Shown: positions 50,428 through 59,607, counted from the stretch's first letter. The stretch is DNA of 64,000 bases from Pseudomonadota bacterium (GCA_020161065.1 JAIUPH010000011.1:434001-498000); one strand, 5' to 3'. Program-made: numbers and translations. The notes: generated from the sequence alone by a model not told the origin.

Positions 50428-50511
50428 AGCATCGAGTGACAGCCGCACCGAGCGCAGCGAGCAAGCCGCAGCCGACGAGCCGTGGGTGTTGCATTCGAGG
50501 TGCTTTCTTTG

Positions 50512-50543
50512 CCTACTTTCTTTGCACCAGCAAAGAAAGTAGG
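50512..50543. repeat. Perfect hairpin, 14-bp stem
   Basis: CCTACTTTCTTTGC, loop ACCA, GCAAAGAAAGTAGG: all fourteen pairs match. It mirrors the hairpin at 50126 on the other side of the element, with three changed base pairs at the base of the stem that keep pairing. Confidence 0.9.
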
Positions 50544-50597
50544 TCGGCCGCGGGGACGAAACCCCGCCGGGGGCCTGCGCACGCGAAGAAAGCCCGC

Positions 50598-50858
50598 TCA
50601 ACGCCCCGCGCGATCCGCAGGCTCAGCCACGTGCACTTCCAGCATCGCCCGGTGCTCCGTCACCGCCCGCAGCACCAGCGGCCGCAGCCCCTCGCCACCG
50701 GTCTCGACCACATGCGCCAGCAAGGCCGCACGCATGCGCGGCTCCCAGAACTTGCGCAGGTGCACGGCCGTCTCGCGGGCGCCTTCGTCGGCGTCGGGCA
50801 TCGACTCGAAGAACTCGGCGATGCGGTTGGCCATGTGCAGCAGGTTGTCGATGTCCAT
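50598..50858 (-). CDS. fdsD: Formate dehydrogenase delta subunit
   Basis: An 86-residue helical protein beginning DIDNLLHMANRIAEFFESMPD, as in FdsD of NAD-dependent formate dehydrogenases. It is a small subunit or maturation helper of the FdsABG complex and is needed for full activity in related systems. It begins four bases after fdhD and is the last gene of the operon. Its stop codon is at the edge of the palindromic element. Confidence 0.92.
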   Translation of the reverse strand: MDIDNLLHMANRIAEFFESMPDADEGARETAVHLRKFWEPRMRAALLAHVVETGGEGLRPLVLRAVTEHRAMLEVHVAEPADRAGR

Positions 50859-50862
50859 GGTC

Positions 50863-51690
50863 TCAAAGGCCGAAGCGCTCGGGGAAGGTGTAGGCGACGA
50901 AATCGTTGCCGCGCACGAAGCCGGCCAGCGCCAGGCCGCCGTCGCGCGCCGTCTGCACGGCCAGCGCGGTAGGCGCGGAGACCGCGGCCAGCGCGCCGGC
51001 GCCGGCCACCGCGGCCTTCTGCACCATCTCGAAGCTGGCGCGGCTGGTAATGCAGATGAAGCCTTGCGCGGCGTCGACGCCCGCGCGCAGCATCGCGCCG
51101 ACCAGCTTGTCCAGCGCGTTGTGGCGGCCCACGTCTTCGCGCACGATCAGCACCGCGCCGTCGACGGCGCACCAGGCGGCGGCGTGGCTGGCGCCGGTGA
51201 GCTGCTGCACGGCCTGCGCGCGGCGCAGTTCGCGCTGCGCGCGGCCCGGCGCCTGCGGCGGCAGGCGGACGACGGGCACTTTCGCCGCGCCGGGCAGCGC
51301 GCGCCGCACCTCGGCCAGGCTGTCGGTGCCGCACAGGCCGCAGCCGGTGCGGCCGGCCAGCGTGCGGCGGCGCTCCTTCAGCCGCCACTCGCAAGCCGAC
51401 GCCACTTCGAGCTGCAGTTCCAGCCCGTCCGGCACTTCGTGCACGTCCACGCCGTACAGCTCGGCGGGGCTGGCCAGCAGGCCTTCGGTCAACGCGAAGC
51501 CGAGCGCGAAGTCTTCCAGGTCGGCGGGGCTGGCCATCATCACCGCGTGCGAAATGCCGTTGAACACCAACGCCACCGGCACCTCGTCGGCCACGGTGTC
51601 GCCCTGGCGTTGCGCGCGGCCGCCGCGCCAGGCGGTGACCTCGACGGGGCGCACGCCGGCAGGCATCAGCGCCGCGTCCGCCGGCTTCAC
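50863..51690 (-). CDS. fdhD: Formate dehydrogenase accessory sulfurtransferase FdhD (FdsC)
   Basis: A 275-residue protein that passes sulfur to the molybdenum bis-MGD cofactor before insertion into the catalytic subunit. The essential Cys117 and Cys120 lie in GCGLCGTDSL. Further family text: DVGRHNALDKLVG, FICITSRASFEMVQKAA and the closing RGNDFVAYTFPERF. It overlaps fdsA by four bases and is equivalent to FdsC in the fdsGBACD operon of Cupriavidus. Confidence 0.96.
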   Translation of the reverse strand: MKPADAALMPAGVRPVEVTAWRGGRAQRQGDTVADEVPVALVFNGISHAVMMASPADLEDFALGFALTEGLLASPAELYGVDVHEVPDGLELQLEVASACEWRLKERRRTLAGRTGCGLCGTDSLAEVRRALPGAAKVPVVRLPPQAPGRAQRELRRAQAVQQLTGASHAAAWCAVDGAVLIVREDVGRHNALDKLVGAMLRAGVDAAQGFICITSRASFEMVQKAAVAGAGALAAVSAPTALAVQTARDGGLALAGFVRGNDFVAYTFPERFGL

Positions 51691-54584
51691 TTGCCCACCA
51701 CCGCGGCGCCGGCGCGCCGGCCCTGGTCCAGCAGGTCCAATTGCTGACGGTTGAAGTCAGCGTACTGGCGCTGCCACTCGGAAGGCTGCATCACCTTGTT
51801 GACCTGCACCGCCGTCACCTTGTACTCGGGGCAGTTGGTGGCCCAGTCGGAGCTGTCGGTGGTGATCACGTTGGCGCCCGACTCGGGGAAGTGGAAGGTG
51901 GTGTAGACCACGCCGGGCTGCATGCGGTCGCTGATGACGGCGCGCAGCACGGTCTGGCCGGCGCGGCTGGCCACGCCCACCCAGTCGCCATCGGCAATGC
52001 CGCGTTCTTCGGCGTCGTGGGCGTGGATCTCCAGGCGGTCTTCGTCGTGCCAGTGCACGTTGTGCGTACGCCGCGTCTGCGCGCCCACGTTGTACTGGCT
52101 GAGGATGCGGCCGGTGGTCAGCAGCAGCGGGTAGCGGGCGTTGACCTTCTCTTCGCTGGCCACGTACTGCGTGTTGAAGAAGCGGCCCTTGCCGCGCACG
52201 AAATGGCCGACGTGCATCAGCGAGGTGCCGGCTTCCGCGGTGTCGTCGTTGCAGGGCCATTGCACGCTGCCCAGCCGGTCGATCTTCTCGTAGGTGACGC
52301 CGGCGAAGCTGGGCGTCAGCGCCGCGATCTCGCGCATGATGTCCTCGGGGTGCGCGTAGTTCATCGGGTAGCCCAAGGCGTTGGACAGCAGCACCGTCGC
52401 TTCCCAGTCGCCCACGCCGGCCAGCGGCGGCATCACCTGGCGCACGCGGCTGATGCGGCGCTCGGCGTTGGTGAAGGTGCCGTCCTTCTCCAGGAAGCTG
52501 CTGCCCGGCAGCAGCACGTGGGCGTACTTGGCGGTCTCGTTGAGGAAGATGTCCTGCACCACCAGGCAGTCCAGCGCCGACAGCGCCGCCGCCACGTGCT
52601 GGGTGTTGGGGTCGGACTGCACGATGTCCTCGCCCACGCAGTACAGGCCCTTGAAGCTGCCGGAGAGCGCCGCCTCGAACATGTTGGGGATGCGCAGGCC
52701 CGGCTCGGGGTCGAGCGTCACGCCCCAGGCGGCCTCGAAGCTGCTGCGCACCGTCGTGTCGCTGATGTGGCGGTAGCCCGGCAGCTCGTGCGGGAAGCTG
52801 CCCATGTCGCAGCTGCCCTGCACGTTGTTCTGGCCGCGCAGCGGGTTCACGCCCACGCCTTCGCGCCCGACCATGCCGCAGGCCATGGCCAGGTTGCAGA
52901 TGCCGATCACCATGGTCGAGCCCTGCGCATGCTCGGTGACGCCCAGGCCGTAGTAGATGGCCGAGTTGGGGCCGGCGGCGAACAGCCGCGCCGCGCCGCG
53001 CACCTCGGCCGCCGGCACGCCGGTCTCGGCCTCGAAGGCCTCGGGCGAGTTCTCGGGCCGGGCGACGAAGGCGCGCCATTCGTTGAAGCTCTTCAGGTCG
53101 CAACGCTCATTGACGTAGGCCTCGTTCACCAGGCCTTCGGTGACGACGACGTGCGCCATCGCGGTGATCACCGCGACGTTGGTGCCGGGCTTGAGCGCCA
53201 GGTGATGCTGCGCGCTGACGTGCGGCGCGCCGACCAGCTCGATGCGCCGCGGGTCGACGACGATCAGCTTCGCACCTTGGCGCAGGCGCTTCTTCATGCG
53301 CGAGGCGAACACCGGGTGCGCGTCGGTCGGGTTGGCGCCGATCACCATGATGACGTCGGCTTGCTCCACCGACTTGAAGGTCTGCGTGCCGGCCGAGGTG
53401 CCGAAGGTCTGCCCCATGCCGTAGCCGGTGGGCGAATGGCAGACGCGGGCGCAGGTGTCGACGTTGTTGGTGTTGAAGGCCGCGCGCACCAGCTTCTGCA
53501 CGAGGTAGGCCTCTTCGTTGGTACAGCGCGACGAGGTGATGCCGCCCACCGAGTCCTTGCCGTGCTGGGCCTGGATCGCCTTGAAGCGCGTGGCCGCGAA
53601 GTCGATCGCCTCGGGCCAGCTCACCTGGCGCCAGGGGTCGGTGATCTTCTCGCGCACCATCGGCTGGGCGATGCGGTCCTTGTGCGTCGCGTAGCCCCAG
53701 GCGAAGCGGCCTTTCACGCAGGCGTGGCCTTCGTTGGCCTTGCCGTCCTTCCACGGCACCATGCGCACGACGGTATTTCCTTTCATCTCCGCTTTGAAGC
53801 CACAGCCCACGCCGCAATAGGCGCAGGTGGTGATCACGCTGTGCTCGGCCTGGCCGAGTTCGATGACGGTCTTTTCCTGCAGCGTGGCCGTCGGGCAGGC
53901 CTGCACGCAAGCGCCGCAGGACACGCATTCGCTGTCCATGAAGGGCTGGTCCTGGCCCGGCGAGACGCGGCTGTCGAAGCCGCGGCCGCTGATGGTGAGC
54001 GCAAAGGTCCCTTGCGTCTCTTCGCAGGCGCGCACGCAGCGGTTGCAGACGATGCACTTGGCCGGGTCGAACGTGAAGTAGGGGTTGGACTGGTCCTGCT
54101 TGGCGTCGCAGTGGTGGGCGCCCGCGATCCCGTCGACGGCTTGGGCGCCCACGCCGTAGCGCACCGCGCGCAGGCCGGTGACGCCGGCCATGTCCTGCAA
54201 CTCGCAGTCGCCGTTGGCGGCGCAGGTCAGGCAGTCCAGCGGGTGGTCGCTGATGTAGAGCTCCATCACGCCCTTGCGCAGGTCCTGCAGCTTGGGCGTC
54301 TGCGTGCGCACCACCATGCCGGCCTCGGCCGGCGTCGTGCAACTGGCCGGGTAGCCGCGGCGCCCTTCGATCTCCACCAGGCACAACCGGCACGAGCCGA
54401 AGGGCTCCAGGCTGTCGGTGGCGCAGAGCTTGGGCACCTGGATGCCGGCGTCGACCGCGGCGCGCATCAGCGAGGTGCCCTTGGGCACGCTGAGCGTGCA
54501 GCCGTCGATCGTCAGCGACACGGTCTCGGCGGCGCCGCTGGCCGGCGTGCCGTAGTCGACTTCGGGTGCGTGGTGGGCAAGCAT
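51687..54584 (-). CDS. fdsA: NAD-dependent formate dehydrogenase alpha subunit (molybdenum)
   Basis: A 965-residue catalytic subunit oxidising formate to CO2. In order: NuoG-like [2Fe-2S] domain with CRLC, His-Cys cluster region HPLDCLTCAANGDC, and two ferredoxin-type motifs CIVCNRCVRAC and CVSCGACVQAC. A further cluster CAYCGVGC follows, then the large bis-MGD domain in which the Cys of NVDTCARVCHSP is the likely Mo ligand (no selenocysteine, no in-frame TGA), and the C-terminal cofactor-binding barrel. ATG 54584 follows AAAGGAA by six bases and is preferred to ATG 54602. Product is cytoplasmic. Confidence 0.96.
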   Translation of the reverse strand: MLAHHAPEVDYGTPASGAAETVSLTIDGCTLSVPKGTSLMRAAVDAGIQVPKLCATDSLEPFGSCRLCLVEIEGRRGYPASCTTPAEAGMVVRTQTPKLQDLRKGVMELYISDHPLDCLTCAANGDCELQDMAGVTGLRAVRYGVGAQAVDGIAGAHHCDAKQDQSNPYFTFDPAKCIVCNRCVRACEETQGTFALTISGRGFDSRVSPGQDQPFMDSECVSCGACVQACPTATLQEKTVIELGQAEHSVITTCAYCGVGCGFKAEMKGNTVVRMVPWKDGKANEGHACVKGRFAWGYATHKDRIAQPMVREKITDPWRQVSWPEAIDFAATRFKAIQAQHGKDSVGGITSSRCTNEEAYLVQKLVRAAFNTNNVDTCARVCHSPTGYGMGQTFGTSAGTQTFKSVEQADVIMVIGANPTDAHPVFASRMKKRLRQGAKLIVVDPRRIELVGAPHVSAQHHLALKPGTNVAVITAMAHVVVTEGLVNEAYVNERCDLKSFNEWRAFVARPENSPEAFEAETGVPAAEVRGAARLFAAGPNSAIYYGLGVTEHAQGSTMVIGICNLAMACGMVGREGVGVNPLRGQNNVQGSCDMGSFPHELPGYRHISDTTVRSSFEAAWGVTLDPEPGLRIPNMFEAALSGSFKGLYCVGEDIVQSDPNTQHVAAALSALDCLVVQDIFLNETAKYAHVLLPGSSFLEKDGTFTNAERRISRVRQVMPPLAGVGDWEATVLLSNALGYPMNYAHPEDIMREIAALTPSFAGVTYEKIDRLGSVQWPCNDDTAEAGTSLMHVGHFVRGKGRFFNTQYVASEEKVNARYPLLLTTGRILSQYNVGAQTRRTHNVHWHDEDRLEIHAHDAEERGIADGDWVGVASRAGQTVLRAVISDRMQPGVVYTTFHFPESGANVITTDSSDWATNCPEYKVTAVQVNKVMQPSEWQRQYADFNRQQLDLLDQGRRAGAAVVGK

Positions 54585-54612
54585 CGGAATTCCTTTCGTC
54601 ACGCGGCGCGGG

Positions 54613-56166
54613 TCATGCCGCGCGTTGCTGCGGCGCGGCGATGCCGAAGTCTTCGGCGTAATGCTCCAGCGCCGACAGCACCGGGTACGGCGTCATGCCG
54701 CCCATCGCGCACAGGCTGCCGTGCAGCATGGTGTCGCACAGGTCGCGCAGCAGCATCACCTGCTGGGCGCGGTTGTCGCCGCGGATCACGCGGTCGATCA
54801 CCTCCACGCCGCGCGTGCTGCCGATGCGGCAAGGCGTGCACTTGCCGCAGCTTTCCAGCGCGCAGAACTCCATCGCATAGCGCGCCAGCTGGGCCATGTC
54901 GGCCGTGTCGTCGTGGACCACGATGCCGCCGTGGCCGACGACGGCGCCGAAGGCGGCGTAGGCCTCGTAGTCGAGCGGCACGTCCCACTTCGCTTCGGGC
55001 ACGTAGGTGCCCAGCGGGCCGCCGACCTGGATGGCTTTCACCGGCCGGCCGCTGCGCGTGCCGCCGCCGTAGTCGAACACCAGTTCGCGCAAGCTCACGC
55101 CGAAGGCCTTCTCGACCAGGCCGCCATGCAAGATGTTGCCGGCCAACTGGAACGGCAGCGTGCCGCGCGAGCGGCCCATGCCGTAGTCGCGATAGAACGC
55201 CGCGCCGCGCGCCAGGATGATGGGCACGCTGGCCAGGCTGATGACGTTGTTGATGACGGTGGGCTGGCCGAACAGCCCGGCCAGCGCCGGCAGCGGCGGC
55301 TTGGCGCGCACGATGCCGCGCTTGCCTTCGATGCTTTCCAGCATCGCCGTCTCTTCGCCGCAGACGTAGGCGCCGGCGGCCTTGCGCACCTCCAGGTGGA
55401 AGGCGCGGCCGCTGCCGCGCACGTGATCGCCCAGCACGCCGGCTTGCGTGGCGCGTTGGATCGCCTCGCGCATCGTCGCCACGGCGTGCGGGTACTCCGA
55501 GCGGATGTAGACATAACCCCGATCCGCACCGACCGCGAGCCCGGCGATCGCCATGCCTTCGATCAGCACGTAGGGGTCGCCTTCCATCGTCATGCGGTCG
55601 GAGAAGGTGCCCGAGTCGCCTTCGTCGGCGTTGCAGACCACGTACTTCTGTGCGGCGCTGGCGCCGGCCACGGTCTTCCACTTGATGCCGGCGGGAAACG
55701 CCGCGCCGCCGCGGCCGCGCAGGCCGGAATCGAGCACCGCCTGCACCACGGCCGCCTGTTCCATCGCCAGCGCACGGTCCAGCCCCTGCCAGCCTTCGTG
55801 CGCTTCGTAGTCGGCCAGCGAGAGCGGGTCGGTGACGCCCATGCGCGCGAAGGTCAGCCGTTCCTGCCGCGCGAGGTAGGGAATCGCTTCCGTCGCGCCC
55901 TGACACAGTGCATGCGGCCGGCCTTGCAGCATGCCGGCGGCCAGCAGTGCCGGCACGTCTTCGGGCGTCACCGGGCCGTAGGCGATGCGGCCGGCCGGCG
56001 TGACCACCTCGACCAACGGCTCCAGCCAGAACAGCCCGCGCGAGCCGTTGCGCACCAGCGTCAGCGGCAGGCCCAGCAGCGCGGCCTGCGCCTGCAGCGC
56101 GGCGGCCACCTCGTCGGCGCCGACGGCCAGCGCCGCCGAATCGCGCGGCACGTAGACGGTGGTCAT
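54613..56166 (-). CDS. fdsB: Formate dehydrogenase beta subunit (NuoF-like)
   Basis: A 517-residue NADH/FMN subunit that passes electrons to NAD. A thioredoxin-like N-terminus (1-110) precedes the NuoF part with GLRGRGGAAFPAGIKW (NAD/FMN), CNADEGDSGTFSDR, and the [4Fe-4S] site ESCGKCTPCRIG followed by LCDTMLHGSLC. The fused N-terminal domain is typical of FdsB and HoxF. It overlaps fdsG by four bases. Confidence 0.95.
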   Translation of the reverse strand: MTTVYVPRDSAALAVGADEVAAALQAQAALLGLPLTLVRNGSRGLFWLEPLVEVVTPAGRIAYGPVTPEDVPALLAAGMLQGRPHALCQGATEAIPYLARQERLTFARMGVTDPLSLADYEAHEGWQGLDRALAMEQAAVVQAVLDSGLRGRGGAAFPAGIKWKTVAGASAAQKYVVCNADEGDSGTFSDRMTMEGDPYVLIEGMAIAGLAVGADRGYVYIRSEYPHAVATMREAIQRATQAGVLGDHVRGSGRAFHLEVRKAAGAYVCGEETAMLESIEGKRGIVRAKPPLPALAGLFGQPTVINNVISLASVPIILARGAAFYRDYGMGRSRGTLPFQLAGNILHGGLVEKAFGVSLRELVFDYGGGTRSGRPVKAIQVGGPLGTYVPEAKWDVPLDYEAYAAFGAVVGHGGIVVHDDTADMAQLARYAMEFCALESCGKCTPCRIGSTRGVEVIDRVIRGDNRAQQVMLLRDLCDTMLHGSLCAMGGMTPYPVLSALEHYAEDFGIAAPQQRAA

Positions 56167-56666
56167 CGCACGGCCTCCCGGTCGGCGGCGGCCGGCACCT
56201 CGGCCAGCAAGGCCTGCAGCCGCTGCGGCGTGACGCGCGCGTGCAGCCGGTCATCGATCTGCAGCGCCGGCGACGAGGCGCACAGCCCCAGGCAGTACAC
56301 CGGCTCCAGCGTCACCGCGCCGTCGGCGCGCGTTTCGTGGCGGCCGCAGCCGAGCAACTGCTCGGCCTGCTGCAGCAAGGCTTCGGCGCCGCAGGCCTGG
56401 CACGACTCGGCGCGGCAGACCTGCACCACGGTGCGCCCGGCCGGCGCGCGGCGGAAGAAGTGGTAGTAGGTGACGACGCCATGCACCTCGGCACGCGACA
56501 GGTTCAGCGCGCGGGCGATCGGCGGCACCACATCGTCGGGCACGTGGCCCAGCGCGTCCTGCACGGCGTGCAGCAGCGGCAGCAGCGCGCCGGGCTGGCC
56601 GCGGTGCGCGGCGATCAGCTCGGCCACGCGCGCCTGGTCTTTGGCGGAAAGAGGGTTCGGCTTCAT
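56163..56666 (-). CDS. fdsG: Formate dehydrogenase gamma subunit (NuoE-like)
   Basis: A 167-residue [2Fe-2S] protein. Four ligands appear as VCRAESC and CLGLC, the Cx4C and Cx3C pairs of NuoE. The helical N-terminus has VQDALGHVPDDVVPPIARALNLS and VHGVVTYYHFF, as in NuoE. It takes electrons to or from the FMN of FdsB. First gene of the structural fdsGBA run and 33 bases after the transporter gene, so it is likely co-transcribed with it. Confidence 0.95.
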   Translation of the reverse strand: MKPNPLSAKDQARVAELIAAHRGQPGALLPLLHAVQDALGHVPDDVVPPIARALNLSRAEVHGVVTYYHFFRRAPAGRTVVQVCRAESCQACGAEALLQQAEQLLGCGRHETRADGAVTLEPVYCLGLCASSPALQIDDRLHARVTPQRLQALLAEVPAAADREAVR

Positions 56667-56699
56667 GCGAGGGCTGGCGTCGGCGGGCCGTTGCGGGTG

Positions 56700-58373
56700 T
56701 CAGTTGAAGAACTTGCCCGCGCTCAGCAGCGTGCGGTACACGCCCCAGGCCAGCGGGATGCCCACCGCCGCCCAGGCCGCGACGACCAGCGCGCTGGAGG
56801 TCTGGTGGAAGCTCATCGTCACCGGGCCGGCGGCCGTCTCGATCGCGCGTTCGTGCGCGAGGCGCTTTTCGGCGGCCAGTTCGGCATCCGACATGAAATG
56901 CTTGTCGGCCACCGGCCGCACCAGCAGGTTGCAGATGAGCCCGATCACCAGCATGCCGGCCAGGATGTACATGGTCTGGTTATAGACCTGTTCGCGCGGC
57001 AGGCCCAGGCCGAGCTGGTAGTCGCGCATGTAGTTGACGATCACGGGCCCGAGGATACCGGCCGTGGCCCAGGCGGTGAGCAGCCGGCCGTGGATCGCCC
57101 CTACCATCTGCGTGCCGAACAAATCGGCCAGGTAGGCCGGCGCGGTGGAGAAGCCGCCGCCGTACATGCTGAGGATGACGCAGAAGGCGGCCACGAACAG
57201 CAGCTTGGCGCCGGCCGCCGCGCTGCCCGGAATGCTGATGTACAGCGCCCCGCCCAGCACGAAGAAGACCACGTAGGTCAGCTTGCGGCCCAGCTTGTCC
57301 GACAGGCTCGCCCAGAAGAAGCGGCCGCCGATGTTGAACAGGCTCAGCAGCGCCGTGAAGCCGGCGGCAACGCCGGCGATGGCGGTGAGCTGCGTCTTGT
57401 CGAGCTCGCCGAACTTGCCGGCCACGCCGATCAGGCTGCCGCCGAACACCTCCTGCAGCATCGGGCTGGCCATGCCGATCACGCCGATGCCGGCCGAGAC
57501 GTTCATGCACAGCACCATCCACACCAGCCAGAACTGCGGGATGCCCCACACCTTGTTCACGTGCACGTGGCCGTGGGTGATCATCGCGTTGGCGGTCTTG
57601 GCGGCCGGCGGCGTCCAGCCCTCGGGCTTCCAGCCGGCGGCCGGCACGCGGTAGCCCAGGGCGCCGCCCATCATGAAGACGAAGTAGACCAGCGCCATCA
57701 CCACGAAGGTCTGCGTCACGCCGACGTCGGTGGCCGTCGCGAAGAGCTTCATCAGCTCGGCAGCCAGCGGCGAGCCGATCATCGCGCCGCCGCCGAAGCC
57801 CATGATGGCCATGCCGGTGGCCATGCCGCGGCGGTCGGGGAACCACTTGATCAGCGTGCTCACCGGCGAGATGTAGCCCAGCCCGAGGCCGATGCCGCCG
57901 ATCACGCCGGAGCCGATCAGCATCATCCAGAACTGGTGCAGGTGCACGCCCAAAGCGGAGATCAGCATGCCGCCGCACCAGCACAGCGCGCTGACGACGC
58001 CGGCCTTGCGCGGGCCGGCGCGTTCCAGCCAGCCGCCCCAGACGGCGGCCGAGCTGCCCAGCAGCACGAAGAACATCGTGTACATCCAGCCCAGCGTGGA
58101 GATCTTCCAGTCGCAGTTCGTCACGAACAGCTCCTGCAGGAAGCCGATGTCGGCGGCGCACTTCACCGGGTCCTTGATGCCCAGCGCCTTCGACAGCGGC
58201 AGCCAGAACACCGAGAAGCCGTAGGCCATGCCGATGCACAGGTGGATGGCCAGCGCCGCCGGCGGCACCAGCCAGCGGTTGAAGCCGGGCGCGGCGACGA
58301 TGCGTTCCTTGGACAGGAAGCCGGCATCGTGATGGTGGAGGGGCACACCCCCCGGCGTGAGGACCGATGACAT
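56700..58373 (-). CDS. Oxalate/formate antiporter-family MFS transporter
   Basis: A 557-residue major facilitator with about 12 helices, opening WLVPPAALAIHLCIGMAYGFSVFWLPL as in the OFA family. It has GGIGLGLGYISPVSTLIKWFPDRRGMATGMAIMGFGGGA (loop 4 region, seen in parts), and a long C-terminal tail with two more hydrophobic segments (about 530-550), as in a DUF-type extension. Position at the head of the fds operon indicates formate, oxalate or a related carboxylate. AGGAG precedes the ATG by six bases. Confidence 0.92.
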   Translation of the reverse strand: MSSVLTPGGVPLHHHDAGFLSKERIVAAPGFNRWLVPPAALAIHLCIGMAYGFSVFWLPLSKALGIKDPVKCAADIGFLQELFVTNCDWKISTLGWMYTMFFVLLGSSAAVWGGWLERAGPRKAGVVSALCWCGGMLISALGVHLHQFWMMLIGSGVIGGIGLGLGYISPVSTLIKWFPDRRGMATGMAIMGFGGGAMIGSPLAAELMKLFATATDVGVTQTFVVMALVYFVFMMGGALGYRVPAAGWKPEGWTPPAAKTANAMITHGHVHVNKVWGIPQFWLVWMVLCMNVSAGIGVIGMASPMLQEVFGGSLIGVAGKFGELDKTQLTAIAGVAAGFTALLSLFNIGGRFFWASLSDKLGRKLTYVVFFVLGGALYISIPGSAAAGAKLLFVAAFCVILSMYGGGFSTAPAYLADLFGTQMVGAIHGRLLTAWATAGILGPVIVNYMRDYQLGLGLPREQVYNQTMYILAGMLVIGLICNLLVRPVADKHFMSDAELAAEKRLAHERAIETAAGPVTMSFHQTSSALVVAAWAAVGIPLAWGVYRTLLSAGKFFN

Positions 58374-58484
58374 CGTGTCTCCTGCTTTTCTGTTCGACCG
58401 CGGTTGCGGTGAGAATCCGCTCGATGGATCGCGGTCTGTCTATCGTCCCGGTGAACGCCGTGCCGCGCAATATGAAGGGAAGAG

Positions 58485-58498
58485 GCCGATGCATCGGC
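58485..58498. promoter_or_regulatory. 14-bp perfect palindrome in the divergent promoter region of the formate cluster
   Basis: GCCGATGCATCGGC lies 27 bases before the ATG of the plus-strand regulator and 112 bases from the transporter start on the minus strand. It is the only clear symmetric site in the 151-base gap and so is the candidate operator for the regulator. No -35/-10 pair is convincing. Confidence 0.45.
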
Positions 58499-58524
58499 AC
58501 TTGGCTTCCTAAGCGTCAACCCTC

Positions 58525-59607
58525 ATGAAGCAGGTCTCGATCCGTCCGGTGTGGACCATCCAGGACGGCGACCAGCCGCCGCTGCCGGCGCGCCTGATCG
58601 AGCTGCTGGTGCAGGTCTCCGAATGCGGCAGCCTGCTGGTGGCGGCGCGCACGCTCAAGCTGTCGTACCGGCGCGCCTGGGACCTGGTGCGCGAGGGCGA
58701 GCAGTTCTTCGACGCGCCGCTGCTGGTGATGGCGCGCGGCCGCGGCTCCACGCTCACCGAGCTGGGCGCGCGCATCGTGTGGGCCGACAAGCGCATCCAC
58801 GCGCGGCTGCGGCCGGCGCTGGAAACGCTCTCGTCGGAGCTGGCCGAGGAGCTGCGCGGCGCGCTCAGCGAGGCGCCGTCGGCGCTGCGCATCCACGCCA
58901 GCCACGGCTTCGCGATCGAGCGGCTGATCGAACGTTTGACGAAAGGCGGCCTGAAGCTCGCCTTCCACTACGCCAGCAGCTCGGCTGCCGCGGCGGCGCT
59001 GCGCGACGGCGACTGCGATGCCGCCGGCCTGCACATTCCCTTCGGCGCGATGGAGGCCGTGGCCGTGCGCCACTACCGCACCTGGCTGCGCGAGCTGGAC
59101 CTCACGCTGGTCGACATCGCGACGCGCCGCCAGGGCCTGATGGTGCGGCCGGGCAACCCCAAGGAGCTGTTCGCGCTGGCCGACCTGGCGCGGCCCGGCG
59201 TGCGCTTCATCAACCGCCAGTCGGGCTCGGGCACGCGGCTGCTGCTGGAAGGCCTGCTGCAGGCGCAAGGCATCGCGCCGACGCGCATCGCCGGCTTCGA
59301 GCAGGGCGAGTACACGCACGCCGCGGTGGCCGCCTACGTGGCCAGCGGCATGGCCGACGCGGCCTTCGGGCTGGAGCCGCCGGCGCGCCACTTCAAGCTG
59401 GACTTCGTGCCGCTGGCCAGCGAGCGCTACTTCCTGCTGTGCCGCGACGACGTGATGGACGGCGCCGCGATGCAGGCCGTGCTGGCCGCGCTGCGCGACC
59501 CCGGCTTCAAGAGCCAGCTCGCCGCGCTGCCGGGCTACGACCCGGCGGCGGCCGGCCGCGCCACGCCGCTGGCCGAGGTGTACCCGGCGATCGACGAGGC
59601 GGCTTGA
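58525..59607 (+). CDS. ModE-like helix-turn-helix regulator with periplasmic-binding-like ligand domain (FdsR-like)
   Basis: A 360-residue regulator. The N-terminal winged helix (about 20-85: LVAARTLKLSYRRAWDLVREGEQFF) is of the ModE/LysR type. The rest (about 120-340) is a type II binding-protein fold with RQGLMVRPGNPKELFALADLARPGVRFINRQSGSGTR in consecutive parts, close to molybdate- or tungstate-binding PBP-like domains. Its place, divergent from the formate cluster, is that of FdsR of Cupriavidus. The ligand may be formate, molybdate or another oxyanion. No strong ribosome-binding site precedes the ATG. Confidence 0.85.
   Translation: MKQVSIRPVWTIQDGDQPPLPARLIELLVQVSECGSLLVAARTLKLSYRRAWDLVREGEQFFDAPLLVMARGRGSTLTELGARIVWADKRIHARLRPALETLSSELAEELRGALSEAPSALRIHASHGFAIERLIERLTKGGLKLAFHYASSSAAAAALRDGDCDAAGLHIPFGAMEAVAVRHYRTWLRELDLTLVDIATRRQGLMVRPGNPKELFALADLARPGVRFINRQSGSGTRLLLEGLLQAQGIAPTRIAGFEQGEYTHAAVAAYVASGMADAAFGLEPPARHFKLDFVPLASERYFLLCRDDVMDGAAMQAVLAALRDPGFKSQLAALPGYDPAAAGRATPLAEVYPAIDEAA

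Larger units (their letters stand above)
50068..50599. repeat. 532-bp nested inverted-repeat element between convergent operons
   Basis: This fills the only gap of more than 300 bases without a gene. Ends: 50068-50104 and 50565-50599 are imperfectly complementary (terminal 25-base core 22 of 25). Further in are hairpins at 50126-50153 and 50512-50543, then a pair of about 30 bases (50157-50188 with 50480-50507), an exact 34-base pair (50239-50272 with 50394-50427) and an exact 17-base pair (50295-50311 with 50354-50370). No open frame in it has homology that I recognise. It lies between the deacylase stop and the fdsD stop, and its last bases touch the fdsD stop codon. A short form of its ends is at 27697-27762. 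Confidence 0.9.

Noticed and set aside
50085-50972. Open frames running through the palindromic element into fdsD
   Set aside because: The translated sequence mirrors the repeats and has no family likeness; the element is better explained as non-coding.
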